48,804 bases of DNA from CAZBWE01 sp964581905 (GTDB taxonomy: Bacteria; Planctomycetota; Phycisphaerae; Sedimentisphaerales; Anaerobacaceae), in contig CAZOQJ010000004.1 in the NCBI GenBank assembly GCA_964581905.1, positions 1 to 48,804 on the forward strand, in the 5' to 3' direction. The notes beneath the pieces were generated by a model. It had not been told where the DNA came from, ran no database searches, and worked only from the letters and a program-made list of their open reading frames with translations. Positions 16,607 to 24,414 of the stretch are shown here, in pieces (positions within the stretch are counted from its first letter, which is position 1; each line of letters begins with the position of its first letter). A program made the position numbers and the translations under genes.

Positions 16607-16982
16607 AATTGTCAAAGAGTGGTTGGAAAAGGCAGAAGAAGATTATGGTTTTGCCTGTACAAGTATCGAAGGTGCAAATTACTTTGCTCAAATATGTTTT
16701 CATTTTCAGCAGGCAGCAGAGAAATATCTCAAGGCCTTTATCGTAGCCAACAAACTGGAATTTAGAGCTGTCCATAATCTATTGGAGCTACTCTAGACCT
16801 GTAAACAAAAGGAACCGGGAGTAGAGGAATTAGAACAGGCCTGTCGTTTCCTCAACCCATTTTATATAGATACTCGCTATCCCGTCCATTGGCCTGCTCA
16901 CTATGACGAAGATACCGCTGTTGAAGCAAAAGTGATGACCGAGATAATCAGAGAGTGGGTAAAGAAATCTCTAAATGCTTAG
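16593..16982 (+). pseudogene. HEPN domain protein interrupted by an in-frame amber stop
   Basis: From ATG 16593 the frame reads MKLPEIVKEWLEKAEEDY..., the start of a HEPN domain, with the FHFQQAAEKYLKAF helix and VHNLLELL. It then meets a TAG at 16794-16796. The same frame continues without further stops for 61 codons to a TAG at 16980-16982, encoding ELEQACRFLNPFYIDTRYP and a plausible C-terminal helix ending EIIREWVKKSLNA. The full 129-residue product would be normal for HEPN partners of MNT proteins, so the TAG is a nonsense mutation or a readthrough site. The 5' end overlaps the MNT gene by 14 bases, as expected for a toxin-antitoxin-like pair. Confidence 0.8.
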
Positions 16983-17034
16983 CTTTTTTGCCAAGAGCAA
17001 AATCGATACCGGCTTCGTCGAACGAAACTTCTAA
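16981..17034 (+). repeat. Direct repeat, copy 2 (duplicate of accC 3' end)
   Basis: Matches 16148-16201 with two mismatches, the last 48 bases being identical. It starts within the HEPN stop codon and its end overlaps the stop of the convergent DUF3795 gene. It still encodes the AccC C-terminus but has no upstream coding context. Confidence 0.9.
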
Positions 17035-17402
17035 TTCTTTCTTCTTTTGGAACTCTTTATCTCATCCAGTCGCTTCTTGGCATCCGGCTCAGTATTAAAG
17101 AGCTTCTCCAGACTTTCACAGGCATATTCATCGCAATGCGCACAATTCTCAACGCCTTTCTGCCGTGCGCATTTTCTTATCTGACACTTCTTGCTTGCTG
17201 AAAATAATCTTCCGGTTTCTGTTTTACATCCATCGCAGCCAGTAACGTCTTCCGGCTTACATTCTTGGCCATAGTGCTTTTTAATTTGCTGCGCTATATC
17301 AACTCTCATTTTGTATCTTTTTTCTTCGTTCTGTTCCCTTGTTGCCAAATAGATAGCGCAGCTATGGCAAGCCAGGCCACAATAGGCAATTATTTCACTC
17401 AT
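17031..17402 (-). CDS. DUF3795 family cysteine-rich protein
   Basis: A 123-residue cytosolic protein with the DUF3795 layout: YCGLACHSCAIYLATR at the start, CDGCKTETGRLFSASKKCQIRKC in two lines in the middle, and ENCAHCDEYACESLEKLF. Its eleven cysteines suggest metal or Fe-S binding, but no function is established for the family. The gene converges with the MNT/HEPN module; its TAG stop shares bases with repeat copy 2. The C-terminus is strongly basic (SSKRRKN). Confidence 0.85.
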   Translation of the reverse strand: MSEIIAYCGLACHSCAIYLATREQNEEKRYKMRVDIAQQIKKHYGQECKPEDVTGCDGCKTETGRLFSASKKCQIRKCARQKGVENCAHCDEYACESLEKLFNTEPDAKKRLDEIKSSKRRKN

Positions 17403-17432
17403 TCTTTTCCCTAATCAGACCGTAGTTATTTT

Positions 17433-17915
17433 TTACTGAAGCAATTTTTGATATATGGTTTCAATAGTATCGACCATCGTGTTGGGTGCGAATTTTTCTT
17501 TTACGGATTCGCGGCCGGCGGTGCCAAGTTTATCTCTAAGGTTTTTATTCTCAATCAATTCCGCACAGGCCTTAATTAGTTGTTCGATATTTTTCTCGTC
17601 AGGGTGGAGCTTGCCCGTCGTGGCTCGGCCACGCCGAGACAGGCTGGAGCACGGCGGCTCAATCAGTCTGCCGGTATTTTCGTTTACCACTTCTTTTGCA
17701 CCATCGATATCAAAAGATATTGCTGGCTTTCCGCACAGCATTGCCTGCGGCAGTGTACGTGCAAGGCCTTCTCTAAGTGAGCAGTGCACAAGTATATCCG
17801 ATGACTGTATAGCAAGCGGAATTTGGCTCGGCGGCCACCCTGCTGAATACTCAGGCAAGGTATGGATTCGGATTCTTAAACAAGAAAAAAACCTCAACCA
17901 ACCGCATGTTTCCAC
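17433..17915 (-). pseudogene. Glycosyltransferase (GT4-like) 3' remnant
   Basis: The translation matches only the nucleotide-sugar-binding half of a family 4 glycosyltransferase: SSDILVHCSLREGLARTLPQ, AMLCGKPAISFDIDGAKEVV, and a C-terminal helical region ending TIYQKLLQ. The acceptor-binding N-terminal domain of about 200 residues is absent. Upstream of codon 20 or so the similarity stops at an apparent junction near 17870-17885. The part between GRLIEP and DEKNIEQL contains a repeat-encoded insert (PCSSLSRRGRATTGKL). It is probably a decaying gene fragment left by a rearrangement. Confidence 0.7.
17604..17660. repeat. GC-rich palindromic insert in the glycosyltransferase remnant
   Basis: Overlapping hairpins CGTGGCTCGGCCACG and CTCGGCCACGCCGAG are flanked by GTGGAGC and CTGGAGCACGG words. 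It is read in frame within the remnant. Confidence 0.5.
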
Positions 17916-18126
17916 GATTCGTTGGGGACCATGGCATTACCAGGGCAAGTTACCACCAGATGCTAATATGTCAGTAAGTCTGATGCATGCAAAGAGCAAT
18001 GATGGCTTATCCGTTCCAATTTTCTTTAAAATCGTTCCCCCTTGTCATGTAATATTTGGTCAGGACGAACCATTAGGAAAAAAGGTTATAGATATAAACT
18101 ACGGGTGGAAGAAAGTGCGGCAATAA
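17875..18126 (+). pseudogene. Possible 3' gene fragment on the plus strand
   Basis: An open frame ending at a TAA (18124-18126) encodes QPHVSTIRWGPWHYQGKLPP and then a plausible IFFKIVPPCHVIFGQDEPLG stretch. No start or family is recognisable, and it begins at the same junction where the minus-strand glycosyltransferase homology ends. It may be the tail of a second broken gene, or chance. Confidence 0.25.
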
Positions 18127-18407
18127 TAATGGAAAATGATGGAAACACTTTCCTCGATTAAACATCCCGGAGCAGGTATTATAATTACTTATTTTGCAAA
18201 AGAAGTTGCAAAGAAAATGTAAGAATCAAAATTCGAAAAGAGATTGCCACGTCACTTCCTCCTTCGCCAAGGCTTCCGCCTTCGTTAAAACTATGGCGAG
18301 ACGAGACGGAGGACAAGTCGTTCCTCGCAATGACTACCCTAAGTATTTTTGGATTCCGTATCCCTCCAGACGAATGGAGGGCAAGCAGGTGTGGAATGAC
18401 CTACAGG
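18127..18407. other. Spacer with repeats, no gene
   Basis: AT-rich DNA to 18239, then the REP-like copy 2 (18240-18335). A short TTCCGTATCCCTCCAGACGA / GGAATGACCTACAGG segment follows, of the kind that terminates such repeats, and it runs into the hemC stop. Nothing coding was seen. Confidence 0.5.
18240..18335. repeat. REP-like palindromic repeat, copy 2
   Basis: Starts GAGATTGCCACG, continues TTCCTCCTTCGCCAAGGC and ACGGAGGACAAG, and ends CTCGCAATGAC. These are the reverse-complement words of copy 1 at 11548-11707, with a different central segment. Confidence 0.7.
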
Positions 18408-19358
18408 TCAGATTTTTCTATTGAGTGCTTTGAGGATTTTTTGTCCGCCGGAGGAGAGGAGTTCCTTTGCGAGTTTATCGGCGGCGGGTTTGGCTTCGTC
18501 AACCGGAGCGGTGATTGAGCGCCTTACGCAATTCTTACCTTCGACATCACAAATGATAGCGTCAATTGTGATGTCGTCAGATTGAATCTGTGAGTAGACT
18601 CCGAGTGGCATGCTGCATCCGCCGTGCATAGCTTGCAGGATAAATCGCTCGGCCTCGACGGCGATGCGAGAATTTCTATTATCAATTCGCGAAACCAGTT
18701 CAGCAAGCTCCTTGTCATCAGAGCGGACTTGTACGGCCAGTGCGCCCTGGGCAGGGGCAGGAATAAATTGCTTGGGGTCGAAACAGAATGAGATTTTATC
18801 GTCAAGGCCGAGCCGGTTCAGGCCTGCACAGGCGACGACTATTGCGATAACCTGGCCCTGCATAACCTTGCGAACCCTCGTCTCAACATTTCCCCGCATA
18901 GGCACACATTTTATATCGTTTCTGAGACGGCGTAATTGTGCGATTCTCCGCAAGCTGGACGTTCCGATAGTAGCACCGGTGGATAAATCATCCATGGAAT
19001 CTATCTTTTGCGCTGTGCCGTAAGGCATCCTGTGGACAACAAGTGCATCGGCGGGTGATTCTCGCTTCGGCACAGCGGCGATGAGCAAACCATCAGTGAG
19101 AGCCGTTGGCAAATCCTTATAGCTGTGAACGGCAAGGTCGGCCCGGCCATCGAGAAGCGCTTTTTCAACCTCAGTACTAAAAAACCCCATCGAGCCAGTT
19201 TTGTATAAGAAGTCCGTCTTGTCGCGGTCGCCCTTTGTCGAGATATTGACGAAGGAACATTCGATGTCAGGGCGGATTTGCCGAAGCAATGTGCGTACTT
19301 CATTGGATTGTATCAGAGCCAGCTTGCTGGCCCGGCTGGCTATTCTTATATTTTTCAT
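18408..19358 (-). CDS. hemC: Hydroxymethylbilane synthase (porphobilinogen deaminase)
   Basis: HemC joins four porphobilinogen units into hydroxymethylbilane in the cytosol. The 316-residue protein begins IRIASRASKLALIQSNEV and contains GRADLAVHSYKDLP, the GTSSLRRIAQL segment, and PMRGNVETRV. It has the dipyrromethane-cofactor Cys248 in HGGCSMPLG. The start ATG has GGAAAG upstream. It is transcribed away from the ahbB-hemX-hemA-ahbD operon, 125 bases apart, so the two may share a divergent regulatory region. The 3' end abuts repeat-like DNA. Confidence 0.96.
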   Translation of the reverse strand: MKNIRIASRASKLALIQSNEVRTLLRQIRPDIECSFVNISTKGDRDKTDFLYKTGSMGFFSTEVEKALLDGRADLAVHSYKDLPTALTDGLLIAAVPKRESPADALVVHRMPYGTAQKIDSMDDLSTGATIGTSSLRRIAQLRRLRNDIKCVPMRGNVETRVRKVMQGQVIAIVVACAGLNRLGLDDKISFCFDPKQFIPAPAQGALAVQVRSDDKELAELVSRIDNRNSRIAVEAERFILQAMHGGCSMPLGVYSQIQSDDITIDAIICDVEGKNCVRRSITAPVDEAKPAADKLAKELLSSGGQKILKALNRKI

Positions 19359-19483
19359 TTTGTTCTTTCCGGAGTCATTTATTGAAGGTTTTACACCAGA
19401 ATCACCATATATTCAAGCCCTACGCTGTGAAGACGGGATTTTGTTGCGTTTATGAGCTAAAATTATTACAGTAAGTTGTAAGG

Positions 19484-19960
19484 ATGAAATGTGAGCTTTC
19501 CAATGTCGAAAGGCGTATTCTGTCTGTCATACAGGACGGATTTCCGATAAGCCAGACGCCATACAAAGATATAGCTGACAAGGCGGGTATCAGCACAAAA
19601 GGGCTTTTGGCTGTGCTTGAAGACTGGAAAAAGCAGGGCAAAATCCGGCGGATAGGGGCGATAGTAAATCACTTAAAAATAGGTTTATCCGCTGGTGCAA
19701 TGGTTGTCTGGCAAGTCGAACCTGAACGCGTTGAACAAGTAGGTACAATATTAGCAGGATTTGAAGAGGTCAGCCATTGTTATGAGAGAGAAGTGGGCGA
19801 GAACTGGCCTTACAATTTATATACGATGGTTCATGGAGCCAGTGTGGATGAAGTTCAGCAGACAGTTGCCCGTATGAGCGAGGCGTGCGGGGTTTCTGAT
19901 TATCGCGTGCTGTTTACAGAAAAAGAGCTCAAAAAGACACCGCCGAGATATATTATATAG
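19484..19960 (+). CDS. ahbB: Siroheme decarboxylase subunit AhbB (Lrp/AsnC-like)
   Basis: AhbA and AhbB together decarboxylate siroheme at C12 and C18 to 12,18-didecarboxysiroheme. This 158-residue protein has an N-terminal winged-helix like Lrp/AsnC (LSNVERRILSVIQDGFPIS, IRRIGAIVNHLKIGLSAGAM) and an AsnC-type ligand domain. The AhbB pattern is seen in EVSHCYEREVGENWPYNLY followed by TMVHG, and in the C-terminal KELKKTPPRY. The AhbA partner is encoded separately at 28444. It is the first gene of a plus-strand operon; hemX follows 23 bases after. The AAGG before the ATG is too close to be an ideal ribosome-binding site. Confidence 0.9.
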   Translation: MKCELSNVERRILSVIQDGFPISQTPYKDIADKAGISTKGLLAVLEDWKKQGKIRRIGAIVNHLKIGLSAGAMVVWQVEPERVEQVGTILAGFEEVSHCYEREVGENWPYNLYTMVHGASVDEVQQTVARMSEACGVSDYRVLFTEKELKKTPPRYII

Positions 19961-19983
19961 TCGCGGGGGCGAGGATAATAAAG

Positions 19984-20853
19984 ATGTTTGAACTGCCGAT
20001 ACCGGAAATGGTTATATTCATTGTTGTGGTTGCAATATATCTTGCAGCGGCAATAGTTGGTATTTTGCAATTACTGGCTGGCGCTGAAAAGTGCAGGCGG
20101 TTTCTTTTGCCTCTTATCTCGCTGGCGGTAACGCTCGAAGCGGTGCTATTAATACTTCGGGCGGTTGAGTTAAAAGCAGTTCCCTTAACAGGGCTTTTCG
20201 AGTCGATGATTGTCTTTACTATCGTATTCGGCCTGGTATTTCTTTTTCTAAGTATCGCAATTGAACAGGTTTGGTTTGGCTCGGTAATGGTGTGGGTGAT
20301 TTTTACCTTGATTGCGATGACCGGCGTTGTTGCCAGGCCTGCCTCGGAACCTCATAAAATAGCCGCTACGCCCTGGGCGATTGCTCATGGTATCGCCATG
20401 ATTCTCGGCGGAGCGTCGATTACGTTTGCAACGGCTAACGCAATTATTTATTTGCTCGGCAAACACAAGCTCAAGCAAAAAAAGGTTATGCAGGTTTTCG
20501 GCAGAATACCCAATATCGAAAAACTTGAGTGGATGACAATTTTTGGGATAAGGGCCAGCTTCGTACTAATCACGATAGGAATGATAAGCGGTGTGGGCCT
20601 TATATCGCTTTTGGGCACAGGCATCACCGAATGGCTGACCGATGGAAAGATGACACCTATTGTTGGAGCATGGATTCTTCTGGCGGTTATGCTTATATTT
20701 AATCGTCAGCTTTTGCACAGAGGTAAAATCAGGGCGTATATAACGATAATGGTCTTTGTGCTTATCCTGTTTGCGATTTTGGGAGCGGCTTTTTTAGGCA
20801 CGACTCAGCATGATTTTGCCGGTTTTAGTGCTATGGAGCTGGGACAGCAATGA
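19984..20853 (+). CDS. hemX: HemX-like / CcsA-family integral membrane protein
   Basis: A 289-residue protein with about eight membrane helices of the CcmC/CcsA/HemX superfamily. Histidines typical of heme-binding members are present in PWAIAHGIAMILGG and TTQHDF. The tryptophan-rich WWD signature of true cytochrome c synthases (present in the CcsA gene at 28914) is missing here: the equivalent region reads TEWLTDGKMTPIVGAW. Together with its position directly before hemA (ATGA overlap, as in Bacillus), this favours HemX, a membrane protein that modulates glutamyl-tRNA reductase levels. A role in heme or cytochrome handling is also possible. Confidence 0.75.
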   Translation: MFELPIPEMVIFIVVVAIYLAAAIVGILQLLAGAEKCRRFLLPLISLAVTLEAVLLILRAVELKAVPLTGLFESMIVFTIVFGLVFLFLSIAIEQVWFGSVMVWVIFTLIAMTGVVARPASEPHKIAATPWAIAHGIAMILGGASITFATANAIIYLLGKHKLKQKKVMQVFGRIPNIEKLEWMTIFGIRASFVLITIGMISGVGLISLLGTGITEWLTDGKMTPIVGAWILLAVMLIFNRQLLHRGKIRAYITIMVFVLILFAILGAAFLGTTQHDFAGFSAMELGQQ

Positions 20854-22169
20854 AGATTTTAGTTGTAGGATTAAATCATAAAACAGCTGCGATAGATATT
20901 CGCGAGAGACTGGCGTTTGATGCCGACAAGACGCTTGAAGCGTTGAGAGAGCTAAAGAATAGATTTAGCGAAGCGGAGTTTGTTCTGCTATCAACGTGCA
21001 ATCGTGTTGAATTGTATTGTGCCTGCAAACGCACTGATGCAACCGAACCTGAGACGATAGCTGAGTTCTTCTCTGAGTTTCACAATATCGATGTGGCGGA
21101 GTTTCGCCCATTTATGTATTTCTACAACGATGATGATGCGGTCAGACATTTGCTGACGGTTGCTTCGAGTCTGGACAGCATGGTTGTTGGCGAGCCGCAG
21201 ATAATCGGGCAAGTGAAAGACAGCTACCGGCTTGCATGCTCTACGAGGAGCACCGGGAAGGTCCTGAATCGGCTGTTTCACTGTGCTTTCGCCGCCGGCA
21301 AGAAGGTGTATGCAACCACCTCTATTTCGCAGGGGCGAGTAAGTGTTGCGGGGGTGGCGGTGGAACTTGCGAAGCAGATTTTTGCCGATATCTCATCGGC
21401 GAAAGTTGTCGTAATCGGCGCCGGCGAGATGGGGGAGCTGATTATCCAGCATCTTTTGAAAGCCGGCTGCAAGGGCATAACGATTGTCAACAGGTCTTAT
21501 GAGCGAGGCCTTGATGTGGCAAGGCGGTTTTCCGTTGCTGCCGGAAAGTGGGAAGGGCTTCAGGAAAACCTAATTGATGCCGACATCGTGATATCCTCTG
21601 CAGCGGGGAAGGATTTTCTTTTTAATAAGACAACATTCGAGAAAATAGTTAGTCAGCGCCGAAGAGGAACACTTTTGATTATCGATATTGCGGTGCCGAG
21701 AAATTTCGAGCCATCTGTAAATGAGATAGAAGATGTATATCTTTACAGTATCGATGACCTCTCTGAAGTAGTTTCGCAGAATCGAAAGGCCCGTGAAGAG
21801 GATATGGCCGGGGCCATGGAGATTATAGACGTAAGCGTTGCAGAGTTTATGGATTGGTTCGGAGCCAGGGATATAGGGCCCCTGATAGGGCAGTTGAAAG
21901 AGAAATTCCACCAGATAAGTCAAAATGAGCTGGAGCGGTTTTTTGTCGGGGCCAGGAAAGATGCCGATTGCAAAGAGGCGCTTGAAACGATGGTCAACAA
22001 GGTTGTCAATAAGCTGCTGCATTGCGTGATAAAAAATATCGATACCGTTGCTAAAGAAAACGGCACGGCTGAGGCGGCAAGGCTGGTTGGTAGCATTGTG
22101 CAGCGGGCAGAAGAGATTGTATCCGAATCGGACTCGTCCGACGAGTCGGAAAGTAAGGAGGATATGTAG
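20850..22169 (+). CDS. hemA: Glutamyl-tRNA reductase
   Basis: HemA reduces glutamyl-tRNA(Glu) to glutamate-1-semialdehyde with NADPH, the committed step of tetrapyrrole synthesis. The N-terminal GLNHKTAAIDIRERLAF, catalytic Cys50 in LLSTCNRVELY, SSLDSMVVGEPQIIGQVK, and NADPH-binding VVVIGAGEMGELIIQHLL all match. A helical dimerisation domain follows. The protein is 439 residues, normal length. The acidic Ser/Asp/Glu tail (near residues 425-439) is unusual but short. The ATG overlaps the hemX stop (ATGA) and the ahbD start follows two bases after the hemA TAG, so the genes are translationally coupled. Confidence 0.96.
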   Translation: MKILVVGLNHKTAAIDIRERLAFDADKTLEALRELKNRFSEAEFVLLSTCNRVELYCACKRTDATEPETIAEFFSEFHNIDVAEFRPFMYFYNDDDAVRHLLTVASSLDSMVVGEPQIIGQVKDSYRLACSTRSTGKVLNRLFHCAFAAGKKVYATTSISQGRVSVAGVAVELAKQIFADISSAKVVVIGAGEMGELIIQHLLKAGCKGITIVNRSYERGLDVARRFSVAAGKWEGLQENLIDADIVISSAAGKDFLFNKTTFEKIVSQRRRGTLLIIDIAVPRNFEPSVNEIEDVYLYSIDDLSEVVSQNRKAREEDMAGAMEIIDVSVAEFMDWFGARDIGPLIGQLKEKFHQISQNELERFFVGARKDADCKEALETMVNKVVNKLLHCVIKNIDTVAKENGTAEAARLVGSIVQRAEEIVSESDSSDESESKEDM

Positions 22170-22171
22170 TC

Positions 22172-23254
22172 GTGAAGGAGGATACAGGGTCGAAACAAGT
22201 CGTGACTGCCGTCAGACAAGTCCTGAGACTTTTGTTCTGGGAGGCAACGATAAAGTGCAATCTGGCCTGTGCGCACTGCCGGCGTCTGGAATCTAACGAA
22301 GCGGCTGTCAGGGATATATCGATTGAACAAGCAAAGAATTTAATAGAACAGTTGGCTGAGCTGGGAAAAGGCCAGTCTGTGATGCCGATGTTGGTATTTT
22401 CGGGAGGTGAGCCGCTCTGTCGCAAAGACTTATTCGAGTTGATTGCTTATGCCGGGTCTCTTGGGATTATCCCTGCCCTTGCGACTAATGGAACATTAAT
22501 AGATGCGGCCACAGCTGAAAAGATACGTGACAGCGGGATTGCGAGAGTTGCGGTTAGTCTCGATGGTGCAACGGCTGAGGTTCATAATAAGCTGCGGCAG
22601 TTAGAGGGCTCCTTTGAGAAAGCAATTGATGGTATCGGGCATCTTCGTGATAAAAAAGTGCCTTTTCAGATAAATGTTACTTTGACGAAACATAACGCAG
22701 AGCAGTTAGAGGATATTTACGAATTAGCCAAATCACTTGGCGCTGTAGCGGTGCATATATTTATGTTAGTTCCGGTTGGCTGTGGGCAGGCCTTAGCTGA
22801 AACGGATATGCTTTCACCTCAGCAGTATGAACAGAAGCTGCTTGAGATTTACGAGCTGGATGGCCGGGGAGAGCTGCAAATAAAGGTAACATGCGGGCCT
22901 CATTATGAACGAGTCATAAGGCAGAAGCGATTGACGATTACAAATCGACGGTCTTCACGCGGATGCCTTGCCGGATTAGGTGTGCTGTTTGTAGGGCATC
23001 AGGGAGATGTATTTCCGTGTGGTTATTTGCCTGTAAACTGCGGCAATATCCTGAAAGATAAACTTTCAGATATATGGTACAACAACGAGGACCTTGCACG
23101 AATGCGGGATAGCGACAAGCTTGAAGGTAAGTGCGGCATATGCGACTACAGACAGGTATGCGGCGGATGTCGCGCCAGGGCATACGCCGCCACGGGAAAC
23201 TATATGGCTGAAGAACCTTTTTGTGCGTACATTCCGCCGGAAGCAGTTCATTAG
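22172..23254 (+). CDS. ahbD: Heme b synthase AhbD (radical SAM/SPASM)
   Basis: AhbD converts iron-coproporphyrin III to heme b by oxidative decarboxylation of two propionates using radical SAM chemistry. The 4Fe-4S motif is CNLACAHC (CX3CX2C); SAM binding is supported by VFSGGEPL and SLDGATAEVHN. The C-terminal SPASM region holds GCLAGLG, FPCGYLPVNCG, and the cysteines in GKCGICDYRQVCGGCRARAY, followed by the AhbD-like EEPFC tail. The start is GTG 22172 with AAGGAGG ten bases upstream, located inside the end of hemA. Unlike the neighbouring radical SAM gene (24415), it lacks the AhbC-type N-terminus. Confidence 0.9.
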   Translation: MKEDTGSKQVVTAVRQVLRLLFWEATIKCNLACAHCRRLESNEAAVRDISIEQAKNLIEQLAELGKGQSVMPMLVFSGGEPLCRKDLFELIAYAGSLGIIPALATNGTLIDAATAEKIRDSGIARVAVSLDGATAEVHNKLRQLEGSFEKAIDGIGHLRDKKVPFQINVTLTKHNAEQLEDIYELAKSLGAVAVHIFMLVPVGCGQALAETDMLSPQQYEQKLLEIYELDGRGELQIKVTCGPHYERVIRQKRLTITNRRSSRGCLAGLGVLFVGHQGDVFPCGYLPVNCGNILKDKLSDIWYNNEDLARMRDSDKLEGKCGICDYRQVCGGCRARAYAATGNYMAEEPFCAYIPPEAVH

Positions 23255-23322
23255 TTTTATTTAATTTTCGGGTGTGAGACCTAAAAAGAATGGCAGTGTT
23301 TAAATAGTCTGGAGATAATACT

Positions 23323-24411
23323 ATGTGTGATTTATCAAAAACAAGTTTAGCATTTTTATCTTTGGCAATTTGCGTAGTTGCTTATGGGGCTGATATTGAA
23401 GACAATGGATTTTTGATTCCATCAGATAAGCTGCCACAGGACTTTAACAAGTTGTCGGCTGAGGCAAAGGCAGACTTGTTGTGCAGTATCGCCGAATCGA
23501 GTTATAAGATATTAGTAAAAGTTCCCGAGAAAGGATTAAGGGATTCTAACGATTTACTTAAACAGATAATATCCGCCCGTAAGTGGCTCGAAGATACTAA
23601 TGATGTAGTTGCACGGGCGCTGGCAATCAGTATGCAGTATGGAGTAGATAGTGCTGTTCTTAACGAAATGTATCGTAAGGAAAAACAAAAGCATAGCCGT
23701 CCTCTAATGCACGCTTTCAAAAATAACTCTTTCGACAGCACGTTGGTAAGCAATTTGCTAAAGCAAAATGAAATAAATGAAGAGCAGTACATTGATTTCG
23801 CACTCGGCTTGGATACTAAGATTGGCAAGTTTTGCCGTCAAAATAATTATAAGGGGGAGGACTTTCTTACAGGAAAAATTCTTCAAGAATCCTCTGAGAT
23901 AATGGAGGTCTCACTTTCTGTGATGAAAGATGGGGAGAAAATAGAACTTTTAAAAAATGCTGATATGAGAGACGCAAATCTGTTGGGAACAATTTCATGG
24001 ACGGGGATTAAGATAAGTTCCAAGAAAGAATTAGAGCTATTTCTTTTGTCGATGGTTTTAAATGCCATTGATGAGGCGAGGGATGTTAGATTGCTGGCCC
24101 AAGTATATGCGAAGTATGACGGTTTTGCTGATAAGGTAGAGCCGGACATGAGAATTGTAGATAGCAACTCGCTAACGCAGCGATTGCGAATAGCTTTATC
24201 AAGCGATAAGAAAAGACGTTTGACTAATGGCACGGTTACTGGAAAAATGGCAAACCGCGTTGATGCAGGAATGGAGGGGTGTTATGAAAAAAGCCTCGGC
24301 CTTAAATTCGTACCTTTTATGAGACATCCAGAGGTGTTTTCAGAAAAACGAGATGGGCAAGCTTGGAAAAAGCGAGGATTTCTTGGTATGTGGTTGAGTC
24401 TTTCGGACTAA
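23323..24411 (+). CDS. Uncharacterised exported protein within the heme operon
   Basis: A 362-residue protein with an N-terminal signal peptide (TSLAFLSLAICVVAYG, cleavage likely near residue 23), so exported to the periplasm or surface. The rest is rich in charged helices, with no heme-binding CXXCH, no catalytic motif and no membrane segment. I do not recognise the family. It is more AT-rich than its neighbours. Its stop is only three bases from the ahbC ATG, and it lies 68 bases after ahbD behind a GGAGATAATA ribosome site, so it is probably co-transcribed. It separates the two radical SAM enzymes, and its presence there is unexplained. Confidence 0.7.
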   Translation: MCDLSKTSLAFLSLAICVVAYGADIEDNGFLIPSDKLPQDFNKLSAEAKADLLCSIAESSYKILVKVPEKGLRDSNDLLKQIISARKWLEDTNDVVARALAISMQYGVDSAVLNEMYRKEKQKHSRPLMHAFKNNSFDSTLVSNLLKQNEINEEQYIDFALGLDTKIGKFCRQNNYKGEDFLTGKILQESSEIMEVSLSVMKDGEKIELLKNADMRDANLLGTISWTGIKISSKKELELFLLSMVLNAIDEARDVRLLAQVYAKYDGFADKVEPDMRIVDSNSLTQRLRIALSSDKKRRLTNGTVTGKMANRVDAGMEGCYEKSLGLKFVPFMRHPEVFSEKRDGQAWKKRGFLGMWLSLSD

Positions 24412-24414
24412 TCT

